A stretch of 64,000 nt of DNA from DASYDU01 sp050248495 (lineage in GTDB: Bacteria > Planctomycetota > Planctomycetia > Pirellulales > Lacipirellulaceae): the NCBI GenBank assembly GCA_050248495.1, contig JBFWSG010000024.1:11353-75352 (forward strand), given 5' to 3'. Under the pieces are notes generated by a model, which saw only the letters and a program-made list of their open reading frames with translations, did not search any database and was not told the origin of the DNA. Positions 15,214-24,614 of the stretch are shown piece after piece. Each line of letters starts with the position of its first letter. The first letter of the stretch is position 1. The position numbers were made by a program, and so were the translations under genes.

Positions 15214-17493
15214 CTACACCAATCCCCATCGCTTCCGCAGATACCATTCGGTGCCCAAGAGCGCCACGAACAAGAGGAAGAATGGCCAGGTATCCCAATA
15301 GGTTGTCTTGGCGACGACTTCCTCCAGCAGTTTGGGCGGCTCGGCGGCGAGGTTCGCCAATAGCGTCGGCAACTCTTCCGGCGCGAGGGCCTTTCCGCCC
15401 GCCGGCGCGGTCATCTCGGCGAGCTGTGCCATCAGGCTTGGCTCTGCGGCGGGGCGGTCGAGCTCGATATCTTGATCGGGTACGAGGAAACGGGCTTCCG
15501 CGGTGCCAATCGCTTGCGGGCCGTCGCTCGCGGTGACTTTGATGCGGTAATCGCCCGGCTTGTCGGTTTCTCGAAACACAGCCGACCAGTGGTCGCCGCT
15601 CTTGGTCGGCCGCACTTCGAGCGTGCGGCCATCGGGTGTATCGATGGAGATCGTCGGGCGGGCGGCGACGAGCGGTTCACCGCGCGAATTCTTGGCGCCG
15701 AGCGTGAAGTCGACCCGCGTGCCGCGCATCACGCGGCGGCCGGCGAGCTTGATCCACACCTGGCCTTCGGTCTGCTCGTCTTTCTTGGCAAGCCAGAGCA
15801 CCGCTTGCCGCCAGAAACGGCGATGCGCCTCGCCAAAACCCTGCATCTGCCAGCGCCAGGTCGAATCGCCCGCGAATGCCAGCACGCGGCCATCGCCGGG
15901 CTGGCCCGCCACCAACAGCGGATGGCGCCGCGCGTCATCGGCCTCCGCCAGCACGGCCGCGTTCGGTTTCAGATCGCGGCGCTCGAAAAGGTTGGCACCA
16001 TCGAGCGGCGGCAGATCGGACCACTTCGCTGTTGCTTCTCCGCCATCGCCCAGCTGCAGCACCGGATGATTCACGCCGAGCGGCGCGGCGGGCTGCAATT
16101 TGAGCGGCCCAGCGATTTGCACATCTTCTCGCAAAGGCTCGTCGAAACCTTGCCGCTGGGCCGGGCCGATGTCGATCGGCAACACGTCGGCCAGCGGCGT
16201 TTCGCGGAACCCGCCGGGGCCGAAGCTATGGAAGCCGCCGGTCATCATCAGCCCTGCACCTCCGCGGACCATTTCCGCTAGCGCCTGCCAACTGGCGAGC
16301 GAGAGCGCGCGGGCGTCGACGTCGTCAAGGATCACGACGTCGAAATCGCCGCTCTTGAAGACGTCGCGGAGGTCGATTTCCGGCGGCTGATAGTTGAGGA
16401 GCCGCCGCTCGACGACGATGTCGGGCGACTGTGCCAGCGCGGCCCGTACGAACCGCTGCTCCGGACCCGGCCCGCCGCCGATCCGCTTGGCGCCGGCGAG
16501 ATAGAGCACCTTGATGCCGCCCTTGCGGACCGTGACGAACGTGCTCGCTTCGTTGTTCGTGGTCACCAGTTCGCCCTCGCGCGGCTCGACGCGCAAGGTC
16601 ACTTTGTATTCGCCCGGCATTTGCGGTGTGTGCGTGAGCCGCACCGGCTGCGACTCGCCGCCACTGGCGGTATCGAGCTGCACGGTGTCGACGACGTCCA
16701 TCTTTCGCTCGGCATTCTCCCACAAGAGCTGCACCGCCACTCGCTGATTGGCAAAACCAGACGACAGCAGCTGCCCGCGAACTTCGGTTGGCGCCTCGGC
16801 GAAGATTGTCTCGTTGGTCACGAGGTCGTCGATCGCCAGGTCGGCCCGATCGCTGCCGCCCGACTTGCCGAACGCAAACGTGTAGAGCGGAATGTTCTCG
16901 GCCGCCATTCGCCGCACGGCCACCTGCGGCGGCAAATCGTTCGGGGCGGCTGCTCGCTGGGCGCCGTCACTCATCAAGAGCACGCCGAGCACCCGGCCGC
17001 TGGCGTGGCGGTCGAGGACATCGTTCACCGCCGCGCCGATGGCCGATTGCTCGCCGGTCGGCTCCTTCGGCAGGTCGATTTCGCCATTTTCCAATTGCAG
17101 CGGCGCGGTCGAGGTGTCGAACCGGTAAACGCTCGTGTCCCAAGTCTCGGACAATTTTTCGAGGTCCGCTCCGGCCGCCGTGAGCAGCGACTTGAGCGCG
17201 TCCCAACGCGAAGCGTCGCCCAGCGAATCGGCCACCTGCATGCTCCGCGAGTCGTCGACCAACAGCACGAGCGACGCTCGCTGCGGGGTCTGCTTGGTGT
17301 AAACCAGTTCGGGCCGGAGCATGGCGATCAGCGTGAGCAAAATTACGGCCAGCCGCAGCCCGACGAGCGCCGCCCAGCGCCCGCGGCTCAGGCTGCCAAA
17401 CTTCGGCCGCAGCGACATCAGCGCGCAGAGCGCGAGCACGACGATGGCAATCGCCAGCGGATCCATCACCGGATGTAGCCGCAGCTCGTTCAT
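15214..17493 (-). CDS. VWA-domain membrane protein with glutamine-amidotransferase-like fold
   Basis: A 759-residue protein with two N-terminal helices (about 10-27 and 38-58), then a von Willebrand A domain with an intact MIDAS start (LVDDSRSM, D-x-S-x-S, near 90). A central region resembles class I amidotransferase-like folds (GGAGLMMTGGFHSFGPGG, about 370) without an obvious catalytic Cys, and a C-terminal helix (about 735-750) precedes a short basic tail. Last gene of the MoxR/DUF58/BatA-like operon; ATG 17493 overlaps the previous stop as ATGA. Probably part of a metal-dependent membrane complex assembled by the MoxR ATPase. Confidence 0.85.
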   Translation of the reverse strand: MNELRLHPVMDPLAIAIVVLALCALMSLRPKFGSLSRGRWAALVGLRLAVILLTLIAMLRPELVYTKQTPQRASLVLLVDDSRSMQVADSLGDASRWDALKSLLTAAGADLEKLSETWDTSVYRFDTSTAPLQLENGEIDLPKEPTGEQSAIGAAVNDVLDRHASGRVLGVLLMSDGAQRAAAPNDLPPQVAVRRMAAENIPLYTFAFGKSGGSDRADLAIDDLVTNETIFAEAPTEVRGQLLSSGFANQRVAVQLLWENAERKMDVVDTVQLDTASGGESQPVRLTHTPQMPGEYKVTLRVEPREGELVTTNNEASTFVTVRKGGIKVLYLAGAKRIGGGPGPEQRFVRAALAQSPDIVVERRLLNYQPPEIDLRDVFKSGDFDVVILDDVDARALSLASWQALAEMVRGGAGLMMTGGFHSFGPGGFRETPLADVLPIDIGPAQRQGFDEPLREDVQIAGPLKLQPAAPLGVNHPVLQLGDGGEATAKWSDLPPLDGANLFERRDLKPNAAVLAEADDARRHPLLVAGQPGDGRVLAFAGDSTWRWQMQGFGEAHRRFWRQAVLWLAKKDEQTEGQVWIKLAGRRVMRGTRVDFTLGAKNSRGEPLVAARPTISIDTPDGRTLEVRPTKSGDHWSAVFRETDKPGDYRIKVTASDGPQAIGTAEARFLVPDQDIELDRPAAEPSLMAQLAEMTAPAGGKALAPEELPTLLANLAAEPPKLLEEVVAKTTYWDTWPFFLLFVALLGTEWYLRKRWGLV

Positions 17494-19625
17494 GCCGTGT
17501 CCCGGTAAAAGCGATTGGCGAGCAGCATTTCGACGCCCAAGGCCAGCGCCAGCGCGATGATCAAGAGCGGAAATAGCTCGCGGCCGACGCGGCCCTGCCC
17601 CACGCGAACCTCGATCTCTTCCTGCGACCGGGCGATCTGCACCCGGTCTTTGCCAAGCGCGTCGATGAGCTTGGCGTTTTCCACGCGCGCCAGCTCGCTG
17701 ATCGACGTCGCGCAATTCACGCTGAAACCGCGGTCGAGCTTACTCCCCTGCCCTCCCGCGCGAACCCGGTAATTGCCGAGCGCTTCGGTCGACGCGACGG
17801 AGAGATCGGTCTGACCCGGCGTGAGCGTCTGCCGCACCGGCGCCGCACCCGGAATGTCGAGCACGTAGTTCGACACTTGCTCCTGCGGCGACAAATACAG
17901 CACCGCAGTTTGCCCGGCCTGGTAGTTGAGCTGCTTGTCGCCGGCGCCGACGAGATAGTCGACTACGCCATTGGCAAGCGCCAGAAATGGCCAGGGGTCG
18001 GGCCCGGTTGGCAGCAGGTTCCACGGATCGTCGTAAGCCGGATCGGAGACGGGCGTGGTCATCGTGATCACGCGGCCGGCGCCGACGCGCCGCTCCACAA
18101 GCGCTGGCTGCGAATTGGCAAACGGCGCGAGCACGTACACATCGTCGGCCGGCGATTCGAGCTCCCAAAACTTGAAGACGGGAAACTCGCTCCAGGGTAC
18201 GGCATCGCCCAGGGCCGCCAGGTCGCGGAGTGCCGGATGCTCGGTCGCGGTAGGACGCAAGAAAGTCGCATCGCGGGATTGCCAGCGGAGCTTGGCCGGC
18301 AGGAGCTGCTGCGGCGCGGGCTCGTTGAGCGGGTCGCGGCGGGCATTGCGTCCCAGAAAAATTCCCAGGCCGCCGCCGCTATGAACGTAATCGGTAAGCG
18401 CTTGCCAGGCCGCAGACGTGAGCGCCGTCGGGTCGATGAGGCACACGGCATCGAAATCCGCCAGCGGCGTGCTGTCGAGCTCGGCGAACGTCCGCGACTC
18501 GCAGGCAAATTTTGAACGCACGACGCCCGCCGCAGAACTCGGCGCAAGGGCCTCGCGCAGAAAGAGCGTGTTGGACGTCGACTCGCCCAAGAGCAGCACC
18601 TTGCGCGGCTCGCGGACTTCGATCGTAAAGTACCGAATGTCGTCGCAGGCGAGCGGATCGTCCGCCACGACGCGGACGAAGCCCTGGTGCGTGCCCAGCG
18701 GCAAGCCGGAAAGAGAAAACTCAACCGGCGCTGCCTCGTCAGCCGCGGGAACTTTTAATACTTGCTGACCGCGATTTTGTGTGCCGCCGCTTGCTTCGAG
18801 CGTTTGCAGCTCGACGGTAAGATCCTGGTCCGTGGGTGAGCTGCCGCTGGCGGAGAGGTCCGTGTCGATCTGCAGCAGGCTGTTGGGGGCCAATTCCTGG
18901 CCGGATAGCCGCAACGACCCGAGCGCCAGATTGTGCGGCCGCTCGACACCGACGTCGACGACGTAGACTCTCGCGCCGGGTGCTTCGTCGAGCCGCGACT
19001 TGAACGCAGCGAGCGCATCGTCGGACCAGTCCACCGCCGCGAGATCAGTAAAGACGTACACCTCGCCGCGATGGTCCGTCTGCAATTTGATCCAATCGAC
19101 TGCGTCGCGGAGCGCATCTTCCAGCGGCCGGACCACGCTATTCGGCTCGAGCCGCTCGATCCGCAGCTCAGCCGCACTCTTGTCGCTTTCCCGCCCCCCG
19201 TAGCGGCTCGCGCGATCGACCACGGTGATCGGCGCATCGGGCGGCATCTGCTCCAAAAGCCACCCGGCCAGTTTGCGGGCCTGGTCGAACCGCGTCTCGT
19301 TTTCGTACTCGTACGTCATCCGCAACGAGTTGTCGAACACGAGCGCCGCCGCGATCGGTGCATCTTCGCGGCCGGTGGCGCCGTTGCCGCGGAGCGTCGG
19401 CCGGGCCAGCGCGAACGCCAAGAGACAGATGACAGCACACCGCAAGGCCAAGAGCAGCAGCTGCCGCAGCTTTAACCGATGTTGGTTCACCGCCTTGCGC
19501 TGCTGCACAAACCTTAGCGCCGGAAAGACGAACTGCTGCACCTCGCGCCGCATGACGAGATGCAGCACGATCGGCACGCCGACGAGCAGGATTCCGCCCA
19601 ACAGTGCTGGTGTAACAAAACCCAT
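17490..19625 (-). CDS. BatA-like membrane protein with degenerate VWA domain
   Basis: A 711-residue protein starting with the BatA/aerotolerance N-terminal membrane module (helix 5-25, then RREVQQFVFPALRFV and a second helix near 58-75). The following VWA-like domain has ALVFDNSLRM where D-x-S-x-S is expected; the last Ser is Arg, so metal binding is probably lost. A further amidotransferase-like region (SGGGLGIFLGRN, about 405) and a C-terminal helix follow. Translationally coupled (ATGA) to the VWA gene. Likely a structural partner of that protein in the MoxR-dependent complex. Confidence 0.85.
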   Translation of the reverse strand: MGFVTPALLGGILLVGVPIVLHLVMRREVQQFVFPALRFVQQRKAVNQHRLKLRQLLLLALRCAVICLLAFALARPTLRGNGATGREDAPIAAALVFDNSLRMTYEYENETRFDQARKLAGWLLEQMPPDAPITVVDRASRYGGRESDKSAAELRIERLEPNSVVRPLEDALRDAVDWIKLQTDHRGEVYVFTDLAAVDWSDDALAAFKSRLDEAPGARVYVVDVGVERPHNLALGSLRLSGQELAPNSLLQIDTDLSASGSSPTDQDLTVELQTLEASGGTQNRGQQVLKVPAADEAAPVEFSLSGLPLGTHQGFVRVVADDPLACDDIRYFTIEVREPRKVLLLGESTSNTLFLREALAPSSAAGVVRSKFACESRTFAELDSTPLADFDAVCLIDPTALTSAAWQALTDYVHSGGGLGIFLGRNARRDPLNEPAPQQLLPAKLRWQSRDATFLRPTATEHPALRDLAALGDAVPWSEFPVFKFWELESPADDVYVLAPFANSQPALVERRVGAGRVITMTTPVSDPAYDDPWNLLPTGPDPWPFLALANGVVDYLVGAGDKQLNYQAGQTAVLYLSPQEQVSNYVLDIPGAAPVRQTLTPGQTDLSVASTEALGNYRVRAGGQGSKLDRGFSVNCATSISELARVENAKLIDALGKDRVQIARSQEEIEVRVGQGRVGRELFPLLIIALALALGVEMLLANRFYRDTA

Positions 19626-19639
19626 CTCGGTTCCGGAAA

Positions 19640-19790
19640 TGTCTCACGCAAAGGCGCGAAGGAACTAGCCACGGAGGCGCGGAGGACACCGAGTGAATGA
19701 CGAATTTCTAATGACGAATCTCGGTGTTGTTCGTCATTTGTCATTCGTCATTCGAAATTTCTTCTCCGTGCCTTCAGTGCCTCCGTGGTA
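19640..19790. repeat. Nested inverted heptad-repeat element between DUF58 and BatA-like genes
   Basis: Inner arms are built of gaatgac/gaattt-type heptads (19693-19720) against gtcattc heptads (19731-19755). Outer arms ccacggaggcgcggagg... (from 19669) pair imperfectly with ctccgtgccttcagtgcctccgtgg (19766-19790). The whole 172-base gap between two co-directional genes is this element. AT-rich core in a GC-rich setting. Confidence 0.85.
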
Positions 19791-19797
19791 AATATCT

Positions 19798-20694
19798 TTA
19801 CGCCCGCGAGCGCCGCATCGCCAGGTATTCGGTCAGCGCCTTGTCGAACGGCATGCTGGTGTCGAGCGGCACGTAGTCGATGCCGCTCTGGAAGCACTCG
19901 CGGCGGTACTGTTCGCGGAACGATTCGACTTCGGCCAGGTAGTCGCGGCGGAAGCTGTCGGCGTCGACTTCCAGCCGGGCATGCGATTCCGGTTCTTCGA
20001 GTTCCACGAGGCCCGAGAACGGGAACGCGACCTCCGCCTCGTCGAGCACATGGAACAGGATCACGTCGTGCCCGCCGTGCCGCAGCCGGCGCAGCGCGGC
20101 GATCACCGGCTCCGGGTCGGCCAAAAGATCGCTGAACACCATCACCAGGCTGGCGTGCTTGAGCATCGCGGCGAGCTGGATCAGGCTGCGGGCGGCGTCG
20201 GTCTGGCCCGTCGGCTTGAGCTTGGCCAGCATCGAGAGCACGTTGCCGATCTGCTGCCGCTTCGATTTGGGCGGCAGGTAGTTGTTGATCTGTTCGCCAA
20301 AAGTGACCAGCCCCACGGGGTCATTCTGGTGAATCATCAAGTAGCAGAGCGCCGCGGCGAGGCAGATCGCGTAGTCGAACTTCGTGAGCTCCTGGCGATA
20401 CGTGTAGGCCATCGACTGGCTCAGGTCCATCGCCAGGTAGCCCGTGATGTTTGTCTCGGCCTCGAATTTCTTGACGTAGTACTTGTCGGTCTTGGCGAAC
20501 ACCAGCCAGTCGATGTCGCTGGGATTGTCGCCGGGCGTGTACTTGCGATGCTCGCTGAACTCGACCGAGAAGCCGTGGTACGGGCTGGCGTGCAGGCCGT
20601 GCAGAAAACCCTTGACGATGAACTGCGCCCGCAGATCCAGCCGCGAAATCTGCCGGATGACTTCCGGCTTCAGATATTGTTCAACGGCGGACAT
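19798..20694 (-). CDS. DUF58 domain protein
   Basis: A 298-residue soluble DUF58 protein. The family motif HRKYTPGDNPSDIDWLVFAK (about 49-68) is followed by a VWA-like domain with an intact MIDAS (MDLSQSMAY, near 90-98). DUF58 proteins accompany MoxR ATPases and are thought to be their substrates or adaptors in maturing metal- or membrane-associated complexes. Here it lies between MoxR and the two VWA/BatA-like membrane proteins, separated from each neighbour by a heptad-repeat hairpin instead of the overlaps used further down the operon. Confidence 0.93.
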   Translation of the reverse strand: MSAVEQYLKPEVIRQISRLDLRAQFIVKGFLHGLHASPYHGFSVEFSEHRKYTPGDNPSDIDWLVFAKTDKYYVKKFEAETNITGYLAMDLSQSMAYTYRQELTKFDYAICLAAALCYLMIHQNDPVGLVTFGEQINNYLPPKSKRQQIGNVLSMLAKLKPTGQTDAARSLIQLAAMLKHASLVMVFSDLLADPEPVIAALRRLRHGGHDVILFHVLDEAEVAFPFSGLVELEEPESHARLEVDADSFRRDYLAEVESFREQYRRECFQSGIDYVPLDTSMPFDKALTEYLAMRRSRA

Positions 20695-20696
20695 AG

Positions 20697-20790
20697 ATGT
20701 AATGACGAATGTCTAATGACGAATGTCCAATGACGAAACACAAACGCTCGGACTCATAAATTCGTCATTCGTCATTGGTCATTCGTCATT
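20697..20790. repeat. Inverted heptad-repeat element between MoxR and DUF58 genes
   Basis: The left arm repeats taatgac/gaatgtc heptads (20699-20737) and the right arm gtcattc/gtcattg heptads (20761-20791). It uses the same word family as the inner part of the 19640-19790 element and can fold into a long imperfect hairpin. Confidence 0.88.
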
Positions 20791-20805
20791 CCCGTGTGTG
20801 CGGTC

Positions 20806-21837
20806 CTAACCAGCGAACTTGGGTATCTCCGGGATCGGTATCTCCGCGAGCAAGCGCGTCACCACGTCTTCCGTTGTGAGACCCTCGGCCTGGGCCTGAA
20901 AATTCGTGCTTAGACGGTGGCGGAGCACGGGGACCGCCACGCGCTGCACGTCGTCGATGGCCACGCTGAAGCGGCCGTCCATCGCGGCGAGGGCTTTGCC
21001 GCCGTGAATCAGAAACTGGCCCGCGCGGGGACCCGCGCCCCAGTCGACCAGCTCTTTCACGAATTTCGGCGCCGACTCGTCCTTCGGGCGCGTCGCGCGG
21101 ACGAGCGCTGACACGTACTTGATGATGTGCTCGCTCACCGCCACCGAGCCGACGAGTTTCTGCAGGTTGAGGATCGCCCGCTGCGAGAGGACCTTGGCCA
21201 CCTCGGGCCGATCCTGCCGCGTCGTCGCGGCGAGGATCTGCTGTTCTTCCGCCGCAGTCGGATAGTCGACCTTGATGTTGAACATGAACCGGTCGAGCTG
21301 CGCTTCGGGGAGCGGATACGTGCCTTCCTGCTCGATCGGGTTCTGCGTGGCGATCGTGAAGAACGGATCAGGGAGCGAATAGGTCGATTGGCCGACAGTC
21401 ACCTCGCGCTCCTGCATCGCTTGCAACAGCGCGGCCTGTGTCTTGGGCGGCGTACGGTTGATTTCGTCCGCCAGTAGCAGGTTTGTGAAAATCGGCCCTT
21501 CGACGAACCGGAACGACCGCCGGCCATGCTCGTCTTCTTCGAGCACGTTGGTCCCCGTAATGTCCGAGGGCATCAGATCGGGCGTGAACTGAATTCGCTT
21601 GAACTGCAAATCGAGAATCTGGGCGAGCGTGCTGACGATCAACGTCTTGGCCAGCCCCGGTACGCCGACCAACAGGCAATGCCCGCGCGTGAAGATCGCG
21701 GCAAAGATCTGCTCGATCACCGCGTCCTGGCCGACGATCACCTTTTGCAGCTCGCGCTGCATGACCTGCCGATGCTGCCGAAATTCCTGCAGCACGTCGC
21801 CGAGATTTCGCGTCTTGCCAGTGCCGGTGGTGGACAT
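20806..21837 (-). CDS. MoxR-family AAA+ ATPase
   Basis: A 343-residue MoxR ATPase. Walker A GVPGLAKT (about 58-65), Walker B LLLADEINRTPPKTQAALL (about 115-133), sensor 1 TIATQNPIEQEGTYPLPEAQ and a C-terminal lid helical domain are in order. MoxR proteins are chaperones that insert cofactors or assemble complexes with VWA proteins. It is the first gene of the reverse operon moxR-DUF58-BatA-VWA. A heptad-repeat hairpin lies just upstream of its start. Confidence 0.95.
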   Translation of the reverse strand: MSTTGTGKTRNLGDVLQEFRQHRQVMQRELQKVIVGQDAVIEQIFAAIFTRGHCLLVGVPGLAKTLIVSTLAQILDLQFKRIQFTPDLMPSDITGTNVLEEDEHGRRSFRFVEGPIFTNLLLADEINRTPPKTQAALLQAMQEREVTVGQSTYSLPDPFFTIATQNPIEQEGTYPLPEAQLDRFMFNIKVDYPTAAEEQQILAATTRQDRPEVAKVLSQRAILNLQKLVGSVAVSEHIIKYVSALVRATRPKDESAPKFVKELVDWGAGPRAGQFLIHGGKALAAMDGRFSVAIDDVQRVAVPVLRHRLSTNFQAQAEGLTTEDVVTRLLAEIPIPEIPKFAG

Positions 21838-21844
21838 GGGGAGG

Positions 21845-21958
21845 AAGCTGTTAGCTATTAGCTCTTAGCTGTTAGCCAATCCATGGAGGTTCGAACTCGG
21901 ATCGGGAACAAACGACGAATCGTCTGGCTAATAGCTAATGGCTAAGAGCTAACAGCTT
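21845..21958. repeat. Inverted heptad-repeat element upstream of moxR
   Basis: Left arm 21845-21877 is made of nttagct heptads; right arm 21926-21958 is its near-perfect reverse complement (agctaa/ggctaa words), with a 48-base loop. It lies in the divergent gap between moxR and the DUF4159 protein gene, so it may sit in either leader. Confidence 0.9.
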
Positions 21959-22089
21959 TTCCCGATCGCAATTCTATCGGTCTATCTCATGCCAGACAAA
22001 CGAACTGCTCTCGGCGTCGTTGCCGCTTCAACTCTTGAATCGTAAACTACTTATGGAAACTTGTCCCCGGTGCGGCGAAGGGTTTACGG

Positions 22090-24453
22090 ATGTCAGGCAG
22101 CGCTCGCTCGAAGTGGATCGCGACGGCGCTAATCGTAGCGATTGTAGCGGGTGAAACGGCGCCCAAACCGGCGTCCGCACAGCCGCCTGCGGCCCCGCTG
22201 GACGCTGCCCAGGTGCTCCAGGCCATCGAACGCGGCATCGCCTATCTCAAGCGTGAGCAGTCGCCCCGCGGCAATTGGGGGGAAATGGCGGGCTACACCG
22301 GCGGCGTCACCGCGCTGGTGACGCTCTCGCTCTTGAACGCTGGGGTCCCTGCCGACGATCCCGTCATCCAAAAGGCCCTCGAATATCTGCGCGGCCTGAA
22401 GCTGGAGCGAACCTACGTCGTTGCACTCCAGACGATGGTCTTCTGCGCGGCCGAACCGAACCGGGACATGGTCCTGATCGATCGCAACGTCCGCTGGCTC
22501 GAATCGAAGCAAGTGACCGAGGCGGATCGCAAGGGGGCCTGGTCGTATCCCGGCCCCGGCGGCGACAACAGCAATTCGCAATTCGCTGTGCTCGCGCTCT
22601 ACGACGCCCAGAGCGTGGGGGCAAAGGTCAAGCGGCAGACCTGGCAAATGGCGGCCGACTACTGGCGGAACACCCAAAACGACGACGGCTCTTGGGGCTA
22701 TGTACCGGGCGACGCGGGTTCGGGCAGCATGACCTGCGCGGGGATCGGCGCGCTCGCCACCTCGACCGCGGCGCTCGCCTCCGGGGATGCCACCGTCGAA
22801 GGCGGCCACGTCAACTGCTGCCGCCCCCACACAGAAGATCACGCCCTCGAGCGGGCGGTAAGCTGGCTCGCAAACCATTTTTCGGTGACGCGTAACCCCC
22901 GGCCCGACGGCTCCGGACAGGCTTGCTTGTATTATTATCTCTATGGCCTGGAGCGAGCCGGCCGGCTCTCCGCGCGGCGCTTCATCGGCGACCACGATTG
23001 GTATCGCGAGGGGACCGAGTACCTGGTGAACGATCAGGATCGTCTGTCGCACTTTTGGCAAGGCACCTGGCACGCCGAGCAGCAGCCGCAAATCAGCACC
23101 GCGCTCGCACTGTTGTTCCTTGCCAAAGGGCGCCGGCCGGTCGTGATGGCCAAGCTCGACTACGGCAACGGCCAAAACGAATTGTGGAACCAGCATCGCC
23201 GCGACGCCGCGAATCTCACCGCCTACACGGAAAAGAAATGGGACCTGGGGCTGACCTGGCAGACGATCAACGCCGAACGGGCGACGGTGGAAGATTTGCT
23301 GCAGTCGCCCGTGCTCTACATCAGCGGCAGCCGTGCGATCGGCTTGTTGCCGTATGCCAACAAGCTCCGCGACTACGTGGATCGCGGCGGTTTTATCTTC
23401 GCCGAGGCCTGCTGCGGCGACTCCCACTTGTTCGATCAGAGTTTCCGGCAGCTGATGAGCGCGGTCTTCCCGGAGCCGGAGTACAAATTGCAGCAGGTCA
23501 CGCCGGGCCACCCGATCTGGAACATGGAGGACCAGGTGCGGCCCGATTCCGCGTATGTCGGCAGGTTGTGGTCGGTCGAATACGGCTGCCGCACCTCCGT
23601 GATCTACTCGACCGAGGACCTTTCGTGCTACTGGGAGCTCGCCCAGCCCGGGCGGCCGACGACGTATCCCGAGCCGGTCGAAGCACGGATCGACGATGCG
23701 CTCGCCGTGGGCATTAACGTGCTGACCTACGCCACCAATCGCGAGCCGAAGGGCAAAGAACAAAGCTTCGACCTGCCACTGGCAGACCTGGACGCCTCGA
23801 AGCATGGCACCCGCGGCTTCATCGAGATCGCCAAGCTCTACCACGGCGGCGGCTGCAACGACGCGCCGGGGGCGCTCGTGAATCTGGTCCGCGCCGCATC
23901 GGCCGGCGAGCTGCAGCTGCAGGTGCAGGCCGCGCCGAAGATGATCGGCATCGGCGACGGGAGCCTGTTCCGCTACCCAGTGCTGTTCATGCACGGCCGG
24001 CGCGATTTCCGTTTTACCGCCGCAGAACGAACACGGCTCGCCGAATATTTAGAGCGCGGCGGCACCTTGATGGCCGACGCGATCTGCGCGTCGAAACCAT
24101 TCACCGCCGCCTTCCGCCGCGAAATCGGCGAAACGCTGCCCAACCTCTCGATCGAACGCATTCCGCCCGACGACCCGATCTTCACGACCGCCTTCGGCGG
24201 CTTCGACATTCGGCGCGTCCAGCTCCGCGATCCGGAAACCGCCGCCGGCGCGAAGCCCGGCACTGCCCGCACGCGCCAAACCGAACCTCAGCTCGAAGGC
24301 ATCCGCATCGGCGACCGCTGGGCCGTGATCTTTTCGCCCTACGACATCAGCTGCGCGCTCGAGGAACACGAAGCCTTCGGCTGCCGCGGCTACACCCGCC
24401 AGGACGCCGCCCGGATCGGACTGAACGTGCTGTTGTATTCGATAAATCAGTGA
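22090..24453 (+). CDS. Secreted squalene-cyclase-like repeat protein with two DUF4159 domains
   Basis: A 787-residue protein with a signal peptide (1-30, ending PASAQ). Residues 40-350 hold alpha/alpha-barrel repeats of the prenyltransferase/squalene-hopene cyclase type (SPRGNWGEM, GSWGYVPGD), without the DxDD cyclase motif. Two DUF4159 modules follow, each with a YVDRGGFIFAEACCG or YLERGGTLMADAIC core (about 420-560 and 635-785). In planctomycetes this protein regularly sits with the MoxR/DUF58/BatA cluster, here divergently. It is likely a periplasmic partner of those VWA proteins; enzymatic activity is not evident. GAAGG lies eight bases before ATG 22090. Confidence 0.88.
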   Translation: MSGSARSKWIATALIVAIVAGETAPKPASAQPPAAPLDAAQVLQAIERGIAYLKREQSPRGNWGEMAGYTGGVTALVTLSLLNAGVPADDPVIQKALEYLRGLKLERTYVVALQTMVFCAAEPNRDMVLIDRNVRWLESKQVTEADRKGAWSYPGPGGDNSNSQFAVLALYDAQSVGAKVKRQTWQMAADYWRNTQNDDGSWGYVPGDAGSGSMTCAGIGALATSTAALASGDATVEGGHVNCCRPHTEDHALERAVSWLANHFSVTRNPRPDGSGQACLYYYLYGLERAGRLSARRFIGDHDWYREGTEYLVNDQDRLSHFWQGTWHAEQQPQISTALALLFLAKGRRPVVMAKLDYGNGQNELWNQHRRDAANLTAYTEKKWDLGLTWQTINAERATVEDLLQSPVLYISGSRAIGLLPYANKLRDYVDRGGFIFAEACCGDSHLFDQSFRQLMSAVFPEPEYKLQQVTPGHPIWNMEDQVRPDSAYVGRLWSVEYGCRTSVIYSTEDLSCYWELAQPGRPTTYPEPVEARIDDALAVGINVLTYATNREPKGKEQSFDLPLADLDASKHGTRGFIEIAKLYHGGGCNDAPGALVNLVRAASAGELQLQVQAAPKMIGIGDGSLFRYPVLFMHGRRDFRFTAAERTRLAEYLERGGTLMADAICASKPFTAAFRREIGETLPNLSIERIPPDDPIFTTAFGGFDIRRVQLRDPETAAGAKPGTARTRQTEPQLEGIRIGDRWAVIFSPYDISCALEEHEAFGCRGYTRQDAARIGLNVLLYSINQ

Positions 24454-24559
24454 GCGACGCGTCGGCTCGCCGTCGACCGCGTCGAACCGCACTGCTATCA
24501 CAATCACAAGTCTTTTTACAGCAGCACGTTGCAACTCACGCTAGCGGCCGCAAAGCCGC

Positions 24560-24589
24560 TTGACCCTGCGCGCCAGCCGCACTTATAAT
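24560..24589 (+). promoter_or_regulatory. Near-consensus sigma-70 promoter of the LptD-like gene
   Basis: TTGACC (24560-24565) and TATAAT (24584-24589) are separated by 18 bases, the best -35/-10 pair noticed in the window. The predicted start is near 24597, shortly before the first possible codon at 24615. Confidence 0.75.
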
Positions 24590-24614
24590 CCGCCGCAATT
24601 TTTGTCGCGACATT

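Noticed and set aside
22052..22153. A 33-codon frame METCPRCGEGF... before the DUF4159 gene
   Set aside because: The CxxC looks like a zinc knuckle, but the frame is very short, overlaps the real start, and lacks a second Cys pair.
22129..23994. A 621-codon reverse open frame opposite the DUF4159 gene
   Set aside because: Mirror of a GC-rich gene; the forward protein has clear domains and a signal peptide.
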